A stretch of 64,000 nucleotides of DNA, from assembly GCA_036936605.1 (NCBI GenBank), contig JAUPFV010000002.1:339762654-339826653 (forward strand). The letters are read 5' to 3'. The notes beneath the pieces are model-generated. The model searched no databases and was not told where the DNA came from. It saw only the letters and a list, made by a program, of their open reading frames with translations. The position numbers and the translations under genes are program-made. Below are positions 44,660-57,435 of this stretch, piece after piece; positions within the stretch are counted from its first letter, which is position 1; every line of letters starts with the position of its first letter. The stretch comes from Limnanthes douglasii subsp. nivea. Its lineage: Eukaryota > Streptophyta > Magnoliopsida > Brassicales > Limnanthaceae.

Positions 44660-44846
44660 GATGCATTGATCATAGGTATATGATTTTGTTTGTAGAAACC
44701 GAATTTTGACATTGGCACGTCATACCAAACTGATAACGCGGCAGTCGTATCAATATTTTTGACATTGACGTGCTTAGAAGAAGAAGCAACGATCGATGCA
44801 TCCCGTTGTTGATTTTGTTTGTAGAAACCGAATTTTGACATTGGCA
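44624..44846. repeat. Imperfect direct duplication
   Basis: 'atcgatgcatcccgtt' occurs at about 44624 and 44793, and a 36-bp block starting 'gattttgtttgtagaaacc' at about 44683 and 44811. Probably a local duplication with internal rearrangement. Confidence 0.7.
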
Positions 44847-44859
44847 GTCGTATCAATAT

Positions 44860-46618
44860 TTTGGTTTATGTATTGTAATTTTTATTTTTATTTTCTTTTC
44901 TTCTATTGTATACTTCTCTTTTATCTTTTTACTGTATGGGCCACCTGTTTTTGGTTTTTGGGCCACCTATTTTTGGTTCATGTGTTTATATGAGCATAAT
45001 CTTATCGGATCCGGAGAGACTTGCATGCACTTGGCTGAACAGACTTTGTGGGAAAGGAGGGTGTCCATTATGGCTACGTAACAAGACTACTGCCGGCGAC
45101 GACATGTAAAATCATAAAAAACTGCTTGATTTTACCGGGATGCTACTCAACCGATAATCCCTAATTTATAATGATTGTATTGTGGATGTTTTGTATTTGT
45201 GCTCGTTCAAGTTTTACCATTTCAATGTTTTTGCCATTCTCTATTTTTCTAGTAATCTCCTATATTTTACTGCATTTATTTTCTTTAATTTTATTTATAA
45301 TATTTATATATTTAGGAGTAAAATATCAATAAATGCTTAAAGACGAAATTTATATTATCCACCTATTATTTTTAATAGTCCGATCACTATCCCGATTTCT
45401 TTCATTTGGTCTTACGACTTTAAAATCATTCTTTCGGGTTTTTAGATTTTACAAAATTTATAAATTTAGCTCTTCCCATCGTGGATTAAATTTAAAGATT
45501 TTTCCAAGTCTATAGACTCAATTTATAGATTTTGCCAAGTCTAAAGACTCGGAAGAGTGATTTTAAAATCGAATGACTAAATTAAAAAAAAATAGATAGT
45601 CGATGAACTATGCAGCTATTTAAAACCCTGCAATAAAGTCCAATGATTTAGAACTCATGTAACATAAGATGTGGGACTTCATGAAGTAACCATAATGTTT
45701 TGTATGCAAAATGGAGGTTATAGAAAATGGATAACAACAATATTAGAAGAAATTCTATATCAAATTCATCAAAGAAGTTTGATAAGTCCAAGATAAAACG
45801 TCATTAATGCTTCAACTTGGGTCACTTTAGAAAAGAATGTGTTGAAAGACTAAAGAAGCAATGTGATAGTAGATCAGATCAAAGGTATATTTATGTAGCT
45901 TATACAGAATACGACTCTGCACAAATTCTAGTGCACTCGTAACGAAGACCAAATGGAGTAGATTCTTAACTCGAGATATTCTTTCCATACGAGTCCGCAT
46001 GGAAACTCGATTAACTCATTTTAATAGAAAAATAGAAGCTTAAATCGGTGTCTAGTCCTTCGACTACTACATTTTCTGCCATTTAATCCCTCGACTAAAA
46101 AATCACGGATGAGGTCCCTTGACTATTGAAAATCTATAATTTTACTCCTCGCGCATGGTCTTCTCTTTGGTTCAGCCATGTGTCACCATAGTTAAATGAT
46201 TTTTGTCTCACAGATAGTCTTTCAACTTTTAATTCCAATTTTACCCTCAAAATTAATTTTTTTTTTTTAATTTTTTAATTTTTATTTTTCTGAAAAACGG
46301 AGTACGACAAAAGTTGCGATACTCTGGATTTTTTTCTTTTCGTTTTTTCTCCCTTTTATCTCACCAATTGTTATAGTATTTTCTAATCATACATTTGCAA
46401 TTAGAAAAGTAAAAAACAATAAAAAAAACTAAAGTCAACCCTTGATTTAGAATTATTATATATTGATGGGTTTTAAAAACAAAGAAATTTGAATTTCAGG
46501 TTGGATTCGTTAGTTTGTGTTCTAGGGACTTGGAGAGATCTACATCCAAGTGGAATGCAAGTGCACCACAAGAAAATGCATTTAAATTAAAATCTGTCAA
46601 CGTGATAAGTTTAAGATC
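44860..46618. other. AT-rich stretch with a small copia gag remnant
   Basis: No gene. About 45795-45835 (+) reads CFNLGHFRKEC, a shortened CCHC zinc knuckle like that of copia gag, within a small coding-like piece (about 45700-45960). About 46250-46410 is A/T homopolymer-rich. Ends at the AGACC target site of element B. Confidence 0.45.
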
Positions 46619-46623
46619 AGACC

Positions 46624-47012
46624 TGATGAGTCTGGATTTTATCACCACTCACTATTGGGACCAGACAGGGGTAATTCGGACAATATCCACCCACTGAACC
46701 ATCCGAACTGAACTAGTGTATTAAAAACTTAATCACTTCATGACTAAGCTAATGACCTACCTGCTGAATAACTAATGGATCTTTAATGAGTCTTTGAACT
46801 CGACCCGAATTCATAAATCATGACCCGAAAGCCCATATGGCCCAAGGTTAAGGGTATAAATACCCAACCACTTTCATTTAATGAGGGTAATAAACATTAA
46901 ATACAATCAGGCAGCTCAAATCTCTCACTACAATCTACTAAAACATTAAATACCCTTGAAACACCACAAAACTCTAGACAAAATTACCCTCAAACGAAAG
47001 TAAACCTCACCA
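46624..47012 (+). repeat. 5' LTR of element B
   Basis: 389 bp, TGATGAGTCTGG...CTCACCA; TATAAATA at 46855-46862. The primer-binding site TGGCGACCACAGTGGG follows at 47016-47031. Confidence 0.93.
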
Positions 47013-47084
47013 AATTGGCGACCACAGTGGGAGGAGAAAGTGCCTGAATCTAGCATTCAAAACCATCAAGAAAATTCAGTTCAG

Positions 47085-47524
47085 ATGAATCCGGACGTGC
47101 AAGAAATACCACCAGCTTTGGCAGAAGTGGTGGGATAAAATGATGAGTATACTGTCAAGGAGCGAGATAGGTTAAAAGTCGAAATAGAAGCTCTGAGGGC
47201 TGCCAAGAGGGCAGAGATTGGCATAAAAGAAAAATCTAAGGCGTCAGTAGCTCATCATAATGACAACCCAAGAGAGCATGAGCCATCAAAAACTCATGTG
47301 AGTACAAAAAAGACTCATGCTAGTTCAAAAAAGTCTCACCGGTCTAAAATGGTGGAGAGCTCTGATTCAGACTCAGAGTCTTCCAGTATCTCCTCAAGTG
47401 AAGATGGAGTTGAATAATCCTTGTCATCCAACAATGATTAAGTCGTTCTAAAAAGAAACAAAAGTTGGTAAAAAATACTCAAAAAAAAGGATAGGCATGG
47501 AAGGTTGAAGAGGCATCTAAGCAA
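47085..47524 (+). pseudogene. Truncated gag of element B
   Basis: Starts at the same ATG as A and C (MNPDVQEIPPALAEVVG), with an early TAA after about 17 codons and more stops near 47415 and 47440. Only the N-terminal acidic/Ser-rich part remains, ending in the basic RLKRHLSK segment, where it is joined to RT by a deletion. Confidence 0.85.
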
Positions 47525-49924
47525 AATCATCAACGAAAATGATCCAGACCAGCTTAATGCTTTACTACAAATGGAGCCTTCTCAGAATGTTAAAGAAGTG
47601 CAACGATTGACCGGGAGGCTGGCTGCACTAAACCGTTTTATTTCAAGGTCTTCGGACAGGTGCGCCCCGTTTTTTCAAACTCTTAAAGGTGCAAAAGATT
47701 TCAATTGGTCCCCACAGTGTGATGAGGCCTTCGATGAGATTAAAAAGCACTTGTTTTTCCCCAAGACTTTGTTTAAACCCGTTGATGGAGAGACCCTCTT
47801 CGTATATTTGGCATTCTCTTATTTTGCTATAAATGCAGTATTGGTAAGGGAAGTAGATAAGTATCCTCGTCCGGTGTATTATATCAGCAAGAGCTTGATA
47901 GATGCAGAAAAACGCTATTTAAAACTTGAAAAAATAGCACTAGCCCTGGTGATTGTTGCGAGGAAGATGAGGCCCTATTTTCAGGCACATTCTATCATTG
48001 TCCGGACATCTTTTCCCTTAAAAAACGTTCTCCAAAAGGCCGACATTTCAAGTAGAATGACCAAGTGGTTGGTAGAATTGGGAGACTACGATATTGATTT
48101 TGCTCCTCGAACAAAAATCAAAGCCCAAACTGTGGCTGATTTCCTGGTTGAATTTCACTCAGATAGGGATACTAAACAAGCAACTGGAGTAAAAGATAAA
48201 AAGGTATGGGTTATCCGGACTGATGGTGGATCAATCACCACGGGTTGTGGTGCTAGGATATGTTTAACCTCTTTGTACGGTGACAGAATGTACCAGGCTA
48301 TATACTTTGCATTCAGGGTTTCCAATAATGAGTCCGAATATGAGGCTGCTATAGCTGGTTTGAAGTTGGCTCTTATTTGTGGAGCCAAAAGGGTCAGGTT
48401 AATGAGCGACTGTCAACTTCTGATCCATCATGCACAAGGCCGATCCGAAGCTAAAAAAGAACAAGTGATTAAATATTTATTCATCCTAAAAAAGGTGGCC
48501 CTCAATTTCAAAAGCGTTACTTATGAGCACATACCCCGAACGGAAAATACACTAGCAGACTCTTTGGCAACCATAGCCTACTCTGAATCCTACCCTTGGA
48601 TACATGTGCAAGAGTGCCCATCTATTCAAATTAATCCGGATAAGGAAGAAGAAAGTTTGAATATACAAGTCAAACACCCCCAAGATTGGAGATTTCCAAT
48701 CCTTTAATTTCTTTCAGATGGCATATTGCCTCCGGAAAAAACAGTGGCAAGAAAAATAAAATACAAGGCTCGTGGTTTTGTCATCCTAAGGGGTGTTCTT
48801 TATAAAAAAAATCCTATAGTAAGCCTCTCTTACGATGTCTGGGAGTCGAGGAGTCCCAAATAGTGCTCTCTAAATTACATGATGGTGAGGGATCAACTCA
48901 CTGTGGATTTAGGGATCTAACAAGAAGAGTTTTATTAGTTGGGTACTATTGGCCCTCCATAATGCAAGATGCCAAGGAGTTGGTAAAAAAGTGTGATCCA
49001 TGCCAACGATATGGCAATGAAATTCATACCTTAGTTGTCCTTTTAGAATCAATTTATGAGCCAATACCTTTTGCTTGATGGGGGCTGGATTTAGTGTGAC
49101 CTCTACCCATGGCATCCGTGAGGTGCAGAACTGTAATTGTTGCCATTGATTACTTTTCAAAATGGATTGAAGCAGCCTCATTGGCATGAACTACCTCAAA
49201 AGCTGTTATCAAATTCATTTTATATAACATTTGTTGCAGATTTGGAGTTCCACAAAAGATAACTACAGACAATGGGCCACAATTTGACAACAAGGAAATT
49301 GAAACTTTATGTGCCTATAGAGGCATTCAACACTGCTTCTCTTCTCATTTCCACCCACAGGCAAACGGACAGGTTGAAGTAGCTAACAGGACAATACTGT
49401 CCGGTCTAAAAAAGAACTTAGAAGGGACTGCTGGAAAATGGCCAAGTTATTTATAAGAAGTCTTGTGGGCTTACCGGACCACCCCGGGGGCTGCAACACA
49501 AGAGTCTCCCTTTGCCTTAGTATATGGGATGGATGTTATAGCTCCCATAGAGGCTACTCTTCCTTCCTTTCGAGTTCATAACATCTCCGAACATGCTAAC
49601 GAAGTGGCAGTAAGAGGCCAGCTTGACTTGATGGAGGAAAGAAGAGTTAAGGCTCACCTCAGAGCCACACACTATCAAGGCCTGATGAGGAGCAGGTTTG
49701 CTTCCAAAGTTAAAAGAAGGGATTTTCAGCCAGGGGATAAAGTAGTGAGGAAAGTCTTCTTACACACTAAGGAGAAGTAGTTCGACAAGCTAGCTCCAAC
49801 TTGGGAAGGACCCTATGTGGTCAGAGAAAAGCTTAAGCCTGGGACATACCGGCTTCAAGATAAGGATGGAAGGGTTTTGAATCACCCCTGGAACATTGAA
49901 CACCTCCAGTTGTATTTGGAATAA
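47525..49924 (+). pseudogene. Truncated pol of element B (RT end, two RNase H domains, integrase)
   Basis: After the junction the frame enters DPDQLNALLQMEP, the last part of RT; palm motifs are gone. RNase H (FKPVDGETLFVYLAFS), second RNase H (IRTDGGSITTG, SNNESEYEAAIAGL, MSDCQLLIHH) and integrase follow. Open from 47505 to 48707, then a TAA for Gln, an extra A near 48810 causing a frameshift, and stops at 49078, about 49188, about 49456 and 49780. Integrase landmarks CDPCQRY, TTDNGPQF and GQVEVANR can still be read. Confidence 0.88.
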
Positions 49925-50427
49925 AAACTATGTAAATATTTACTTGTTTAAAAGTTCATGTAAATATTTGGGGGCATACTCTTTCCTACCCAGGTGGCGC
50001 GGAGAGGTTTTAATGAGGTGTCCGGGATTTTTAATATAATTCGATGTCTTCTTAAAAGATTCGGAGTGTTTCAGTTAAGGTTTTCTTTAAAATTTTCAAT
50101 CAATGTCAGATCGAATTGAATTGATAAAGTGATGACTACTTAAACATTTGTCATCGAAGAATTTAAATACTCTCGCTTTAAAAGTGCTTGTAAATTTACT
50201 AAGGGATGTTTAAACATTAGCCACCAAAGTTGAAAAAATTATGAAATAATGCAAGATTTGTGTAAAGTAAAATTGCCCATTAAAATAACCGAAGTGCCTT
50301 GGCCACCCAAGGACTGAGTATTAAATGTTTATCCGGACGAGAGCCGGACAATTACAAAAAATGCCTTGGCCATCCAAGGACTTTGGTTCAGACATAGAAA
50401 TTTTTTAAAAAAAATATAATTAATAAT
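49925..50427. other. Convergent intergenic region of element B
   Basis: Keeps GTAAATATTTAC just after pol, the GGGGGCATAC block, and two CCTTGG/CCAAGG hairpins at 50297-50312 and 50364-50379 with loops CCAC and CCAT. Confidence 0.6.
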
Positions 50428-53379
50428 TCAAGACTGAGCTTTCTTAGATGGCCCAACCTCACTTGGTTTCTTCTTCTTGGGGTCATCATCTTCCTCACCC
50501 AGACTCTCCCTAGTCATTTCTTCTTCATCGGTTGTGTCATCCTAGCCATTGGAATAGTTATGCTTGTCACCATCAGCCAGGGTATGGTGGGGGATGTCTT
50601 CATATTCTACGAATCGCCATAAATCCCAGTGTCCTCTTCGGAAATTTTTCATGGAAGAGCAGGACCATATCTGACTTGACTTCGGCATATCTTTCCTCCT
50701 GAGAATCTATCACCTTATTGGTATAAGCATCAATCCTAGCCTGGATGGTTTTCTCGTGCTCCCTTAACAAGTCAGCTTTTTCTTGTTCAACCTTGGACAC
50801 AATATTTTCAAGAGAAATCTTATCATTGGTTAAGGTCTGAATAATGCTATCTTTGACCTCCACCTCCTCTTTTGAAGAAAAAATGTCTTTTTCCAGATTG
50901 GATTGCTTCAATTGGAGTTCTTTGACATCTCCCTCCGAAGTAGCCAACCTGTTGGCCAAGTCCTCCTGACGTTTTTTCAACTCCTCATTCTCTTTCTTTA
51001 ATGCCTCAGCATTTTGGTTGGCGCTTAGGAGGTCACCAGACAGCTTCTCTTTGTCAGAGTTGAGAGTATTGATGATGGCTGACTGATTGTGTACTTGCTT
51101 CTCCAAGGTAAATACTGGCTGGATATTGCTTAGTAGGGAGTGGGTGACAGTGTCTCGCTCATTTGAAATAGAGAACGACCTACCATTGAAAGTGACAATG
51201 TTCAAAGAGCTTGGGGGGAGGTAGGGCCCAGCGAAATCGTCTTTGTCAAGGTTTTCGAAGTAAATACCAATCACATCAAGCCCACTGATGTCGACACCAT
51301 CAATGCTTATATCCCCTCCTGCACCCCCTCCGGTTTGAAAGTCACCGGGAATCTCTCCTGCTTGAGTGGGGTCAGTTGGGTTAACTGGAGGTAGTGGCTC
51401 CGGAGCCCGGAAAGAAATCTCATCTCCCTTGGAGGTTTTCTTTTTCTTGGCATCCCGGTACCCACCTTATGCCCCCCGTTTTCTGTCCTTTTTGGGAGCC
51501 TTTTGAGGTTTTGAAGACCCAGCTACTTCCTTGGTGCTTTCGTGTTCCACCACTTGTAGTAAGGCAACGTCGATCTGCCCTTGATCTTGTCCCTCTGGGT
51601 TTGTTGGGACAACTTCATCCACCTCGGTAGGGTTAGCCTCAACCACATCTTGCTTGGCCTTAACTTTCTTTCCCTTCATCTTGCTTGGGGATTTAGCTCT
51701 ACCCGGCAAGACCAGTTTCCCATCCTTTCCCTCTTTCTTCCGGAGAATCACTCCCGGAGGGGGTGGAGTGGTTAATTCCTCCCACGACAAGTCCCTCCGG
51801 TCAGTTGTATTCCAAAGATAAGATCTTGTTAAATTGCCTCCGGTAAAACAGTTGTGGAAGTTGTTTCCCCATTTCTCAGCAGCCTAAGCATTCAGCTTGG
51901 CACAAGTAGTCTGTCCAGCCTTCAAGTAATCATTGAAATCCTTGGGCAGCACTACCAAAAAACAAAAGAAGAGGAATTAGATAAAAAAAATTGTTATAAG
52001 TATGTAGTGAGATTATTACCATCACTTCGCCATCTGCTGGTAAGCATGCTTGGGTTATCACGAGCTTTAATTTTCTTCCCATTCTCCCCGGCACCGCTGA
52101 AGAACATAAATTGAGTCTTCCAGCTTTTCTCCGAATCAAGTAAATCATCCACCACCTTGTAATTATCGCTCATGTTAAAGTGATAGAAAGGGATGACATG
52201 GTTTCTGTAGAGGCTTGCTAGAGCAGCAAATTACTCCATCGGAAGAGGAATTCCGGAGAGTCTGGAAGCCATGATACATGCCATAAGGGTGAACCAGGTA
52301 TTAGGGCTTAGTTGACTTGGGCAAAGCTTTATCAGATGAAAATATCTGACTATTTCAGGGTCCAATGGGAACCTAAGTCCCCATTTGAATAACTCAGTGT
52401 AGAAGACTATCTCATTGAGTTTACAATCCATGGGCGTCTCCGGATCAATTGGTATTCTTACTTTGACATTTTCTGGAATCCTCCACTTCGTCCTCATCCG
52501 GCCAAGTTCCGCTGTATGAATGAAAGCATAGTTGATCTTCTGCATGGCTATCAGGTATTTAGCACTTACTTTGTGGAAACAAGGCCCCAATTTTCCCGCA
52601 AGGCACTCCGGCAGCTCCGGATGCTTTAAACACACTTTTTCTTTGCCTTTGCTCTTTTTGGTGATGACAGTCTCACTTATTTGCCCGAAGACATCAGTCT
52701 CAAAAGGGGCTTCTTCGATGTTGTCCTCCATTACATCCTCTATTACCATGGAGGGATTGTCAGCTGTTTCTGGGAGAGAAGAGCTAGTGGTTGGCTCAGT
52801 AGGCCCTCCGGATTTTTGAGCATCCTTTCCCCCTTGTAGTCTAGAGTCCGGATGGGGCTCGGGTCCGGAGGTCTCTTTTTGAAGGCTTGAGCTGGTAGCC
52901 TCCGGACCGAACAAGTTGTCCTTGGAAATCTTGATAGGTGCATCTGACCCAGTATTTTTATTTTTAGCCCCAGACTTGGAAGGCGTAGTTTTTGGAGCCT
53001 GCCCTTTCACCAAACGACCTCTTCGTCGGTCTACTAGCTTTTCTGGGGAGGCATCAGCATCCGACCCCATGACAATGAATGGAGAAGGTCTCTTAAAGCT
53101 TGTAACTGCCTGCTATGATTCAACAACATGCTCTGATTCCTGAACTGATGAGCCCGATATGATTGGTGAAAGTTTGGACTTGAATAACCTCCTCGGTTTA
53201 GCACTCTTAGCTGAAGAAGAACCCCGGTCAGGCTCAGAACTTGGTGTTTCCGATTTGTTAATAGGGGAAAGAGGGAGGCCTGCAGCAATGCGCCTTTCTA
53301 GTTCGACCTTTTGAGATTTTTCTATCTCTGACAAGTTGAGCCACCCACCTTTTACTAAGGCGTTTCTTGCTGTGAACAT
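50428..53379 (-). pseudogene. Antisense gene of element B (two exons, inactivated)
   Basis: Exon 1 53379-52020, exon 2 51951-50428, intron 52019-51952 (68 bp; donor GTAATA, acceptor TTTTTTGGTAG). The start MFTARNALVKGGWLNLSE matches element A. PF04195-like domain is well kept (IPENVKVRIPIDPETPMDC, KWGLRFPLDPEIVRYFHLI). Exon 2 carries the LPKDFNDYLKAGQ start, Lys-rich tracts, the coiled coil (QVHNQSAIINTLNSDKEKL) and the acidic tail. Inactivating changes: stops near 53115 and 52231, one Trp-to-stop near 51890, and a frameshift in exon 2 between 51467 and 51274. Confidence 0.8.
51952..52019 (-). other. Intron of the antisense gene, element B (68 bp)
   Basis: Same phase-1 position as in A and C; exon ends RWRSD and resumes with VLPKDF. 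Intron sequence is unlike A's except for the T-rich 3' end. Confidence 0.8.
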
Positions 53380-53469
53380 AAACTCACAAGAAGGGTTTTT
53401 TGAGAAGAGAAAGCTTTGAAGTTTAGCAGAATAGAGATGATGAAGATGATAAAACAGTGAAAAGTGGAC

Positions 53470-53653
53470 TAATTTATAGTAAAGGAATAAAAGATGCTTC
53501 GATACCTAGGAGAATATGAAAGGATAAATGTAATGATTAAGGACGGCGCTGATGTCACCCACATTAATTGAAGAGGTTGCTTTTTGAAGAAAGTGGGAGC
53601 GCCGTTCTAGGAGAAAAACGGCCGGTGTGGCAAATCGAAAAAGGACACGTGTC
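53470..53653 (-). promoter_or_regulatory. Putative promoter of the antisense gene, element B
   Basis: TATA-like ACTATAAATT on the minus strand at 53480-53471, about 92 bp before the ATG at 53379; TGATGTCA at 53550-53557; GACACGTGTC G-box at 53644-53653. Same order and spacing as in element A. Confidence 0.55.
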
Positions 53654-53749
53654 CCACGATCTCTGGCAAAACCGTTTGGCTTCTAAGAGTTTTATCAGTC
53701 CGGGTAAATTCGTTACAAGACTATTGATGAGTTCGGACATAGTCGCAAG

Positions 53750-54156
53750 TGATGAGTCTGAATTCTGCTTACTCACCGGACAGGGACAAATCGGACCTAG
53801 CCCTCCGGACCGGACAGACCACTTCGAACACTTAGCCAATTGGACTGTTCGAACTATGACGAAAGTACTAAAAAACCTAAACACTTCTTGACTAAGCTAC
53901 TTGCTCCCCTACTTAGAGCTCATGGGTCTTTAAACATGACACGGGTCCATTAAAAATGACCCGAAAACCCATAAAGCCCAAATGTAAGGGTATAAATACC
54001 CAACCACCTACATTAACTATGGGTAATGAAAATTAACTGCAACTAGGCAGCTTAATTCACCCTCTACTCTCTACTCAAAATACTAAATACCTATAAACTT
54101 CCACAAAACTCTAAACAAATTACCCAGTTACCCTCAAACATAAATTAACCTCACCA
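53750..54156 (+). repeat. 5' LTR of element C
   Basis: 407 bp, TGATGAGTCTG...CCTCACCA, TATAAATA at 53991-53998; primer-binding site at 54160-54175. Confidence 0.92.
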
Positions 54157-54228
54157 AATTGGCGACCACAGTGGGAGTGGAAGGTGCCTGAATCAAGCAT
54201 TCGAAACCAGCAAGAAAAGTCAGTCTGA

Positions 54229-55927
54229 ATGAATCCGGATATCCCGGAAGTACCACCAGCTTTGTGCAAAGTGGTGGGTGAAAACGATGAGTATACTATC
54301 GAAGAGCGCGATAGGTTAAAGGGTGAAATAGAAGCTCTGAGGGAAGAAAAGGCTAAGATGGGCATGAAAGAAAAGTCAAAAGCATCAGTTGCTCATCACA
54401 CCGATAACCCCAGAGAGCATGAGCCTTCAAAGACTCATATGAGTACCAAAAAGACTCATGCCAAGTCCAAAAAGTCTCACCGGTCTAAGCCAGTGGAGAG
54501 TTCTGACTCAGGCTCAGAATCTTCTGATAGCTCTTCGGATGATGAGGGAGTTGAAGAATCCTTATCCTCTAGCAGCGATGAGGGTCGAAGTAAAAGGAAG
54601 CAAAAGCAGATCAAAAAATATTCGAGGAAAAGGGATAGACGTGGAAAGATGAAGAAGAATATTGGCAAAGGGTCATCTCACAGCCGCAGGCATGTAGACC
54701 GGATGCTGATGGATCATTTTGCTTTCCATGATGAACCAGGTATCTTTGCAACTCCCAATGAAGATATTGTGTTCAGTCGTGGTCGAAATTGGAGGCAATC
54801 TCCATTGTCTTCTAAAATTATGTCCGGAAACCTCCCTAAGAGGTTTGATAGCACCAAAATGGAAAAGTATGATGGCAGTACTGATCCGGACAACCATTTA
54901 GAGCAATGTAAGAACTTTATGATGAACTTCGATGACGATGATAAGCTACTTTGCAGAGCATTCTCCTAATCATTTACGGGGGGTGCTCTGAAATGGTATA
55001 ACAGTCTACCACAAGGGTGTATCAAGAATTTCGATACTTTTTGGGTGGCCTTTCGAAGGCAGTTCGTTGGGAGTAAAGAGCTAAAGGGCAATGGAGACAC
55101 CATAATCCATTGTGCTCAGGAACCGAACGAGTCCTTAAAAGAATATATAAGTCGTTTTGTGAACACCAATAATGGGTTGGTTGACTGCTTCGAGCAGGTT
55201 GCGATAGCATCTCTAAGGCAGGGCTTGAACCCTGGCCATTTGGCCGATTCGGTGACCAGAAAGAAGGCAATGACTTGGGGAGGGTTACTGAATCAGGTTG
55301 GAAAATAGATTAACGTTGATGAAAACAAGGGTGCACAGGCAGGTGAGGTCTGCCCTGGTGGCACCAAATCCCAATCAGAATCAGTCCGAGAACAAGGCAA
55401 AAGAGACTGGACAGGGGCATGGTAGAGCTAAAGCTCAGTCTCAGCCAGCTGATCCTGCTCAGAGTCAGCAATCCAGAAACAAGAGAGGGCCTTGGGTTCA
55501 ACCAGAGTGGTTCGTAGAATTAAAGGAAATTGTGGCCACCATTTATGATAAAACAAATGAGGAGGTGCACTATAGAAGACCGGCCACGCTACAATCCTCT
55601 AGAGAACACCGTAATAACTCTTTCTGCCAGTATCACAATGACACTGGTCATACCACTGATGATTGTATAGCTTTGAAGTAAGAAGTTCGGAACCTGATCG
55701 AAAGGGGAAAGTTGGGGGCTTATGTCAAAAGAAGAGGAGGTAACAGGCCTGACAATACTCATCGGGTTGGTCCAAGTAATGCTGCTCCGGAGGGAGCCAT
55801 GGTTATAATCGAGAGGTTTGATGTAGAATCTGAATACTTGGATCCTGATCCAACTCAAAACAGAGTGGGTACAATTGAAGAATGTTCTAGAACTGTCTCC
55901 GGGCTCATCAAGATTTTGAGTCACTAA
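54229..55927 (+). pseudogene. Gag of element C
   Basis: Same architecture as element A's Gag: MNPDIPEVPPALCK start, Ser/Lys-rich middle, Retrotrans_gag domain and the knuckle CQYHNDTGHTTDDC. Damaged by TAA at 54967-54969 (Gln in A), TAG near 55307, a small deletion/frameshift near 55325, TAA near 55680 (Gln in A), and loss of one base near 55912. Confidence 0.88.
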
Positions 55928-56562
55928 CGATTTTCGGAGGAGATACCATGACAGCTCCTACTGCTTCTTCGAGGAAGAGGCACGTTCATACTTTGGCCAC
56001 CCAGTTAGAAGGAGGCATGACTTCCTATCAATCACAAATTTCTTTCCCCTTCATTGTTTTTGATGAAGATGATTTAAGAGATATAGCTGGCCCTCATGAA
56101 GATGTTGTTGTCATAGGAGCATCTATTGGGGGCAATGACATAAGACGAATTCTGGTGGATACTGGAAGCTCAGCCAATATCCTTTTCTTAACCACATACA
56201 AGATAATGAAAAATCCAGCTGTAATTCAGAGTTCGGACAGATCAATTGTGGGCTTTACTGGCAGCTCAGCAGATGTGATCGGAGAGTTCGAAGAATAAGT
56301 TTTGTTGGGCAAGGGCCCGTTCAAGAAGATGGTCAGGATACTTTTTGTTGTGGTGGATTGTCCCACTTGCTATAATGCTATTTTAGGGAGGTCTTGGATC
56401 TCTAGGATGCATGATGTGGCTTCAACAGTCCACCAATGTTTGAAATATGTTGTTCAGGGACAGGTGGGAGTTGTCCGGAGCAGTCAAAAGGTTGCAAGAG
56501 AATTTTATGCTACAGCCCTGGCTCCCCGGACGTTAGGGGCAGTTCGTATCAACGAGCAATAG
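55928..56562 (+). pseudogene. Protease of element C
   Basis: Reads GGNDIRRILVDTGSSANILF with D-T-G intact and, unlike element A, an open GGA codon at the Gag-protease joint (VVIGASIGG). One private TAA at 56296-56298 (Glu in A). Ends at the shared amber 56560-56562. Confidence 0.85.
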
Positions 56563-56617
56563 CAGTTTTAGGGGCTTTCTGGGGGTGAGGGTGAAATTAA
56601 TGACCCCAGAGAGACCC
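56557..56617 (+). promoter_or_regulatory. Probable readthrough signal, element C
   Basis: CAA TAG CAG TTT, then after an 8-nt spacer the arm 56571-56584 pairs with 56604-56617 (13 pairs, one mismatch, 19-nt loop), as in element A. The mismatch position is G-A here and C-A in A, while paired positions are unchanged. A further private TAG at 56569-56571 (GAG in A) would now block it. Confidence 0.68.
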
Positions 56618-57435
56618 CTGGAGTGTTAATACCGGTCGAAGAGGTAGAGGCACATTTTTTAGAAGAAGGAAAAAGCGTCAAGATAGGGTCTAAAATGCCA
56701 CCTAGTCTGAAAAGTGAGATGCTAAAGTTTTTGAAAAGTCATCAGCACGTTTTTGCTTGGTGCAATGCTGATGTTACTGGGGTTCCAGCAGATGTGATGT
56801 CACATCACTTATCTGTCCGGAAATACATAGCACCAGTGGTTCAAAAGAGAAGGGCTTTTTCCAAAGAAAAGGCTGATGTTATTGTACAAGAGGTTGACAG
56901 GCTCACAAAGATGGGGCATATCAAGGAGTCTCAATATCCTTTGTGGACTGCCAATCCGGTCCTAGTAAAAACGAAAAATGGCAAGTGGCACATGTGCATT
57001 GACTTCACAAATCTCAATAGAGCTTGCCCAAAAGATTTGTATCCAGTTCCCCGGATTGACAAACTAGTAGACTCCACCTCTGGGAACAAACTACTATCCT
57101 TTATGGATGCTTTCTCCGGATATAATCAGATCCAAGTAGATCCAAAGGATCAAGAGCATACCACATTTTTCCCGTACATGGGTCTTCATTGCTATAAGGT
57201 AATGCCATTTGGGTTGAAAAATGCTGGGGCTACTTATCAGAGATTGGTAAACAAAGCCTTTGCTGATCAGATTGGAAGGAATATGGAAGTATACATCGAT
57301 GACATGATGGTGAAGAGTGTGGATGAGCAATTGCACTTGGCTGACCTGCAAGAAACTTTTACCAATCTAATGAAAGTGAATTTAAAGTTAAATCCAGAAA
57401 ATGTGTGTTCGGAGTACAATCCGGGAAGTTTCTAG
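56563..57435 (+). pseudogene. Reverse transcriptase of element C
   Basis: Same RT as in element A with YPLWTANP, CIDFTNLNRACPKD, SFMDAFSGYNQI and YIDD at 57292-57303. Loss of one A near 57400 shifts the frame at the end of RT. Confidence 0.9.
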
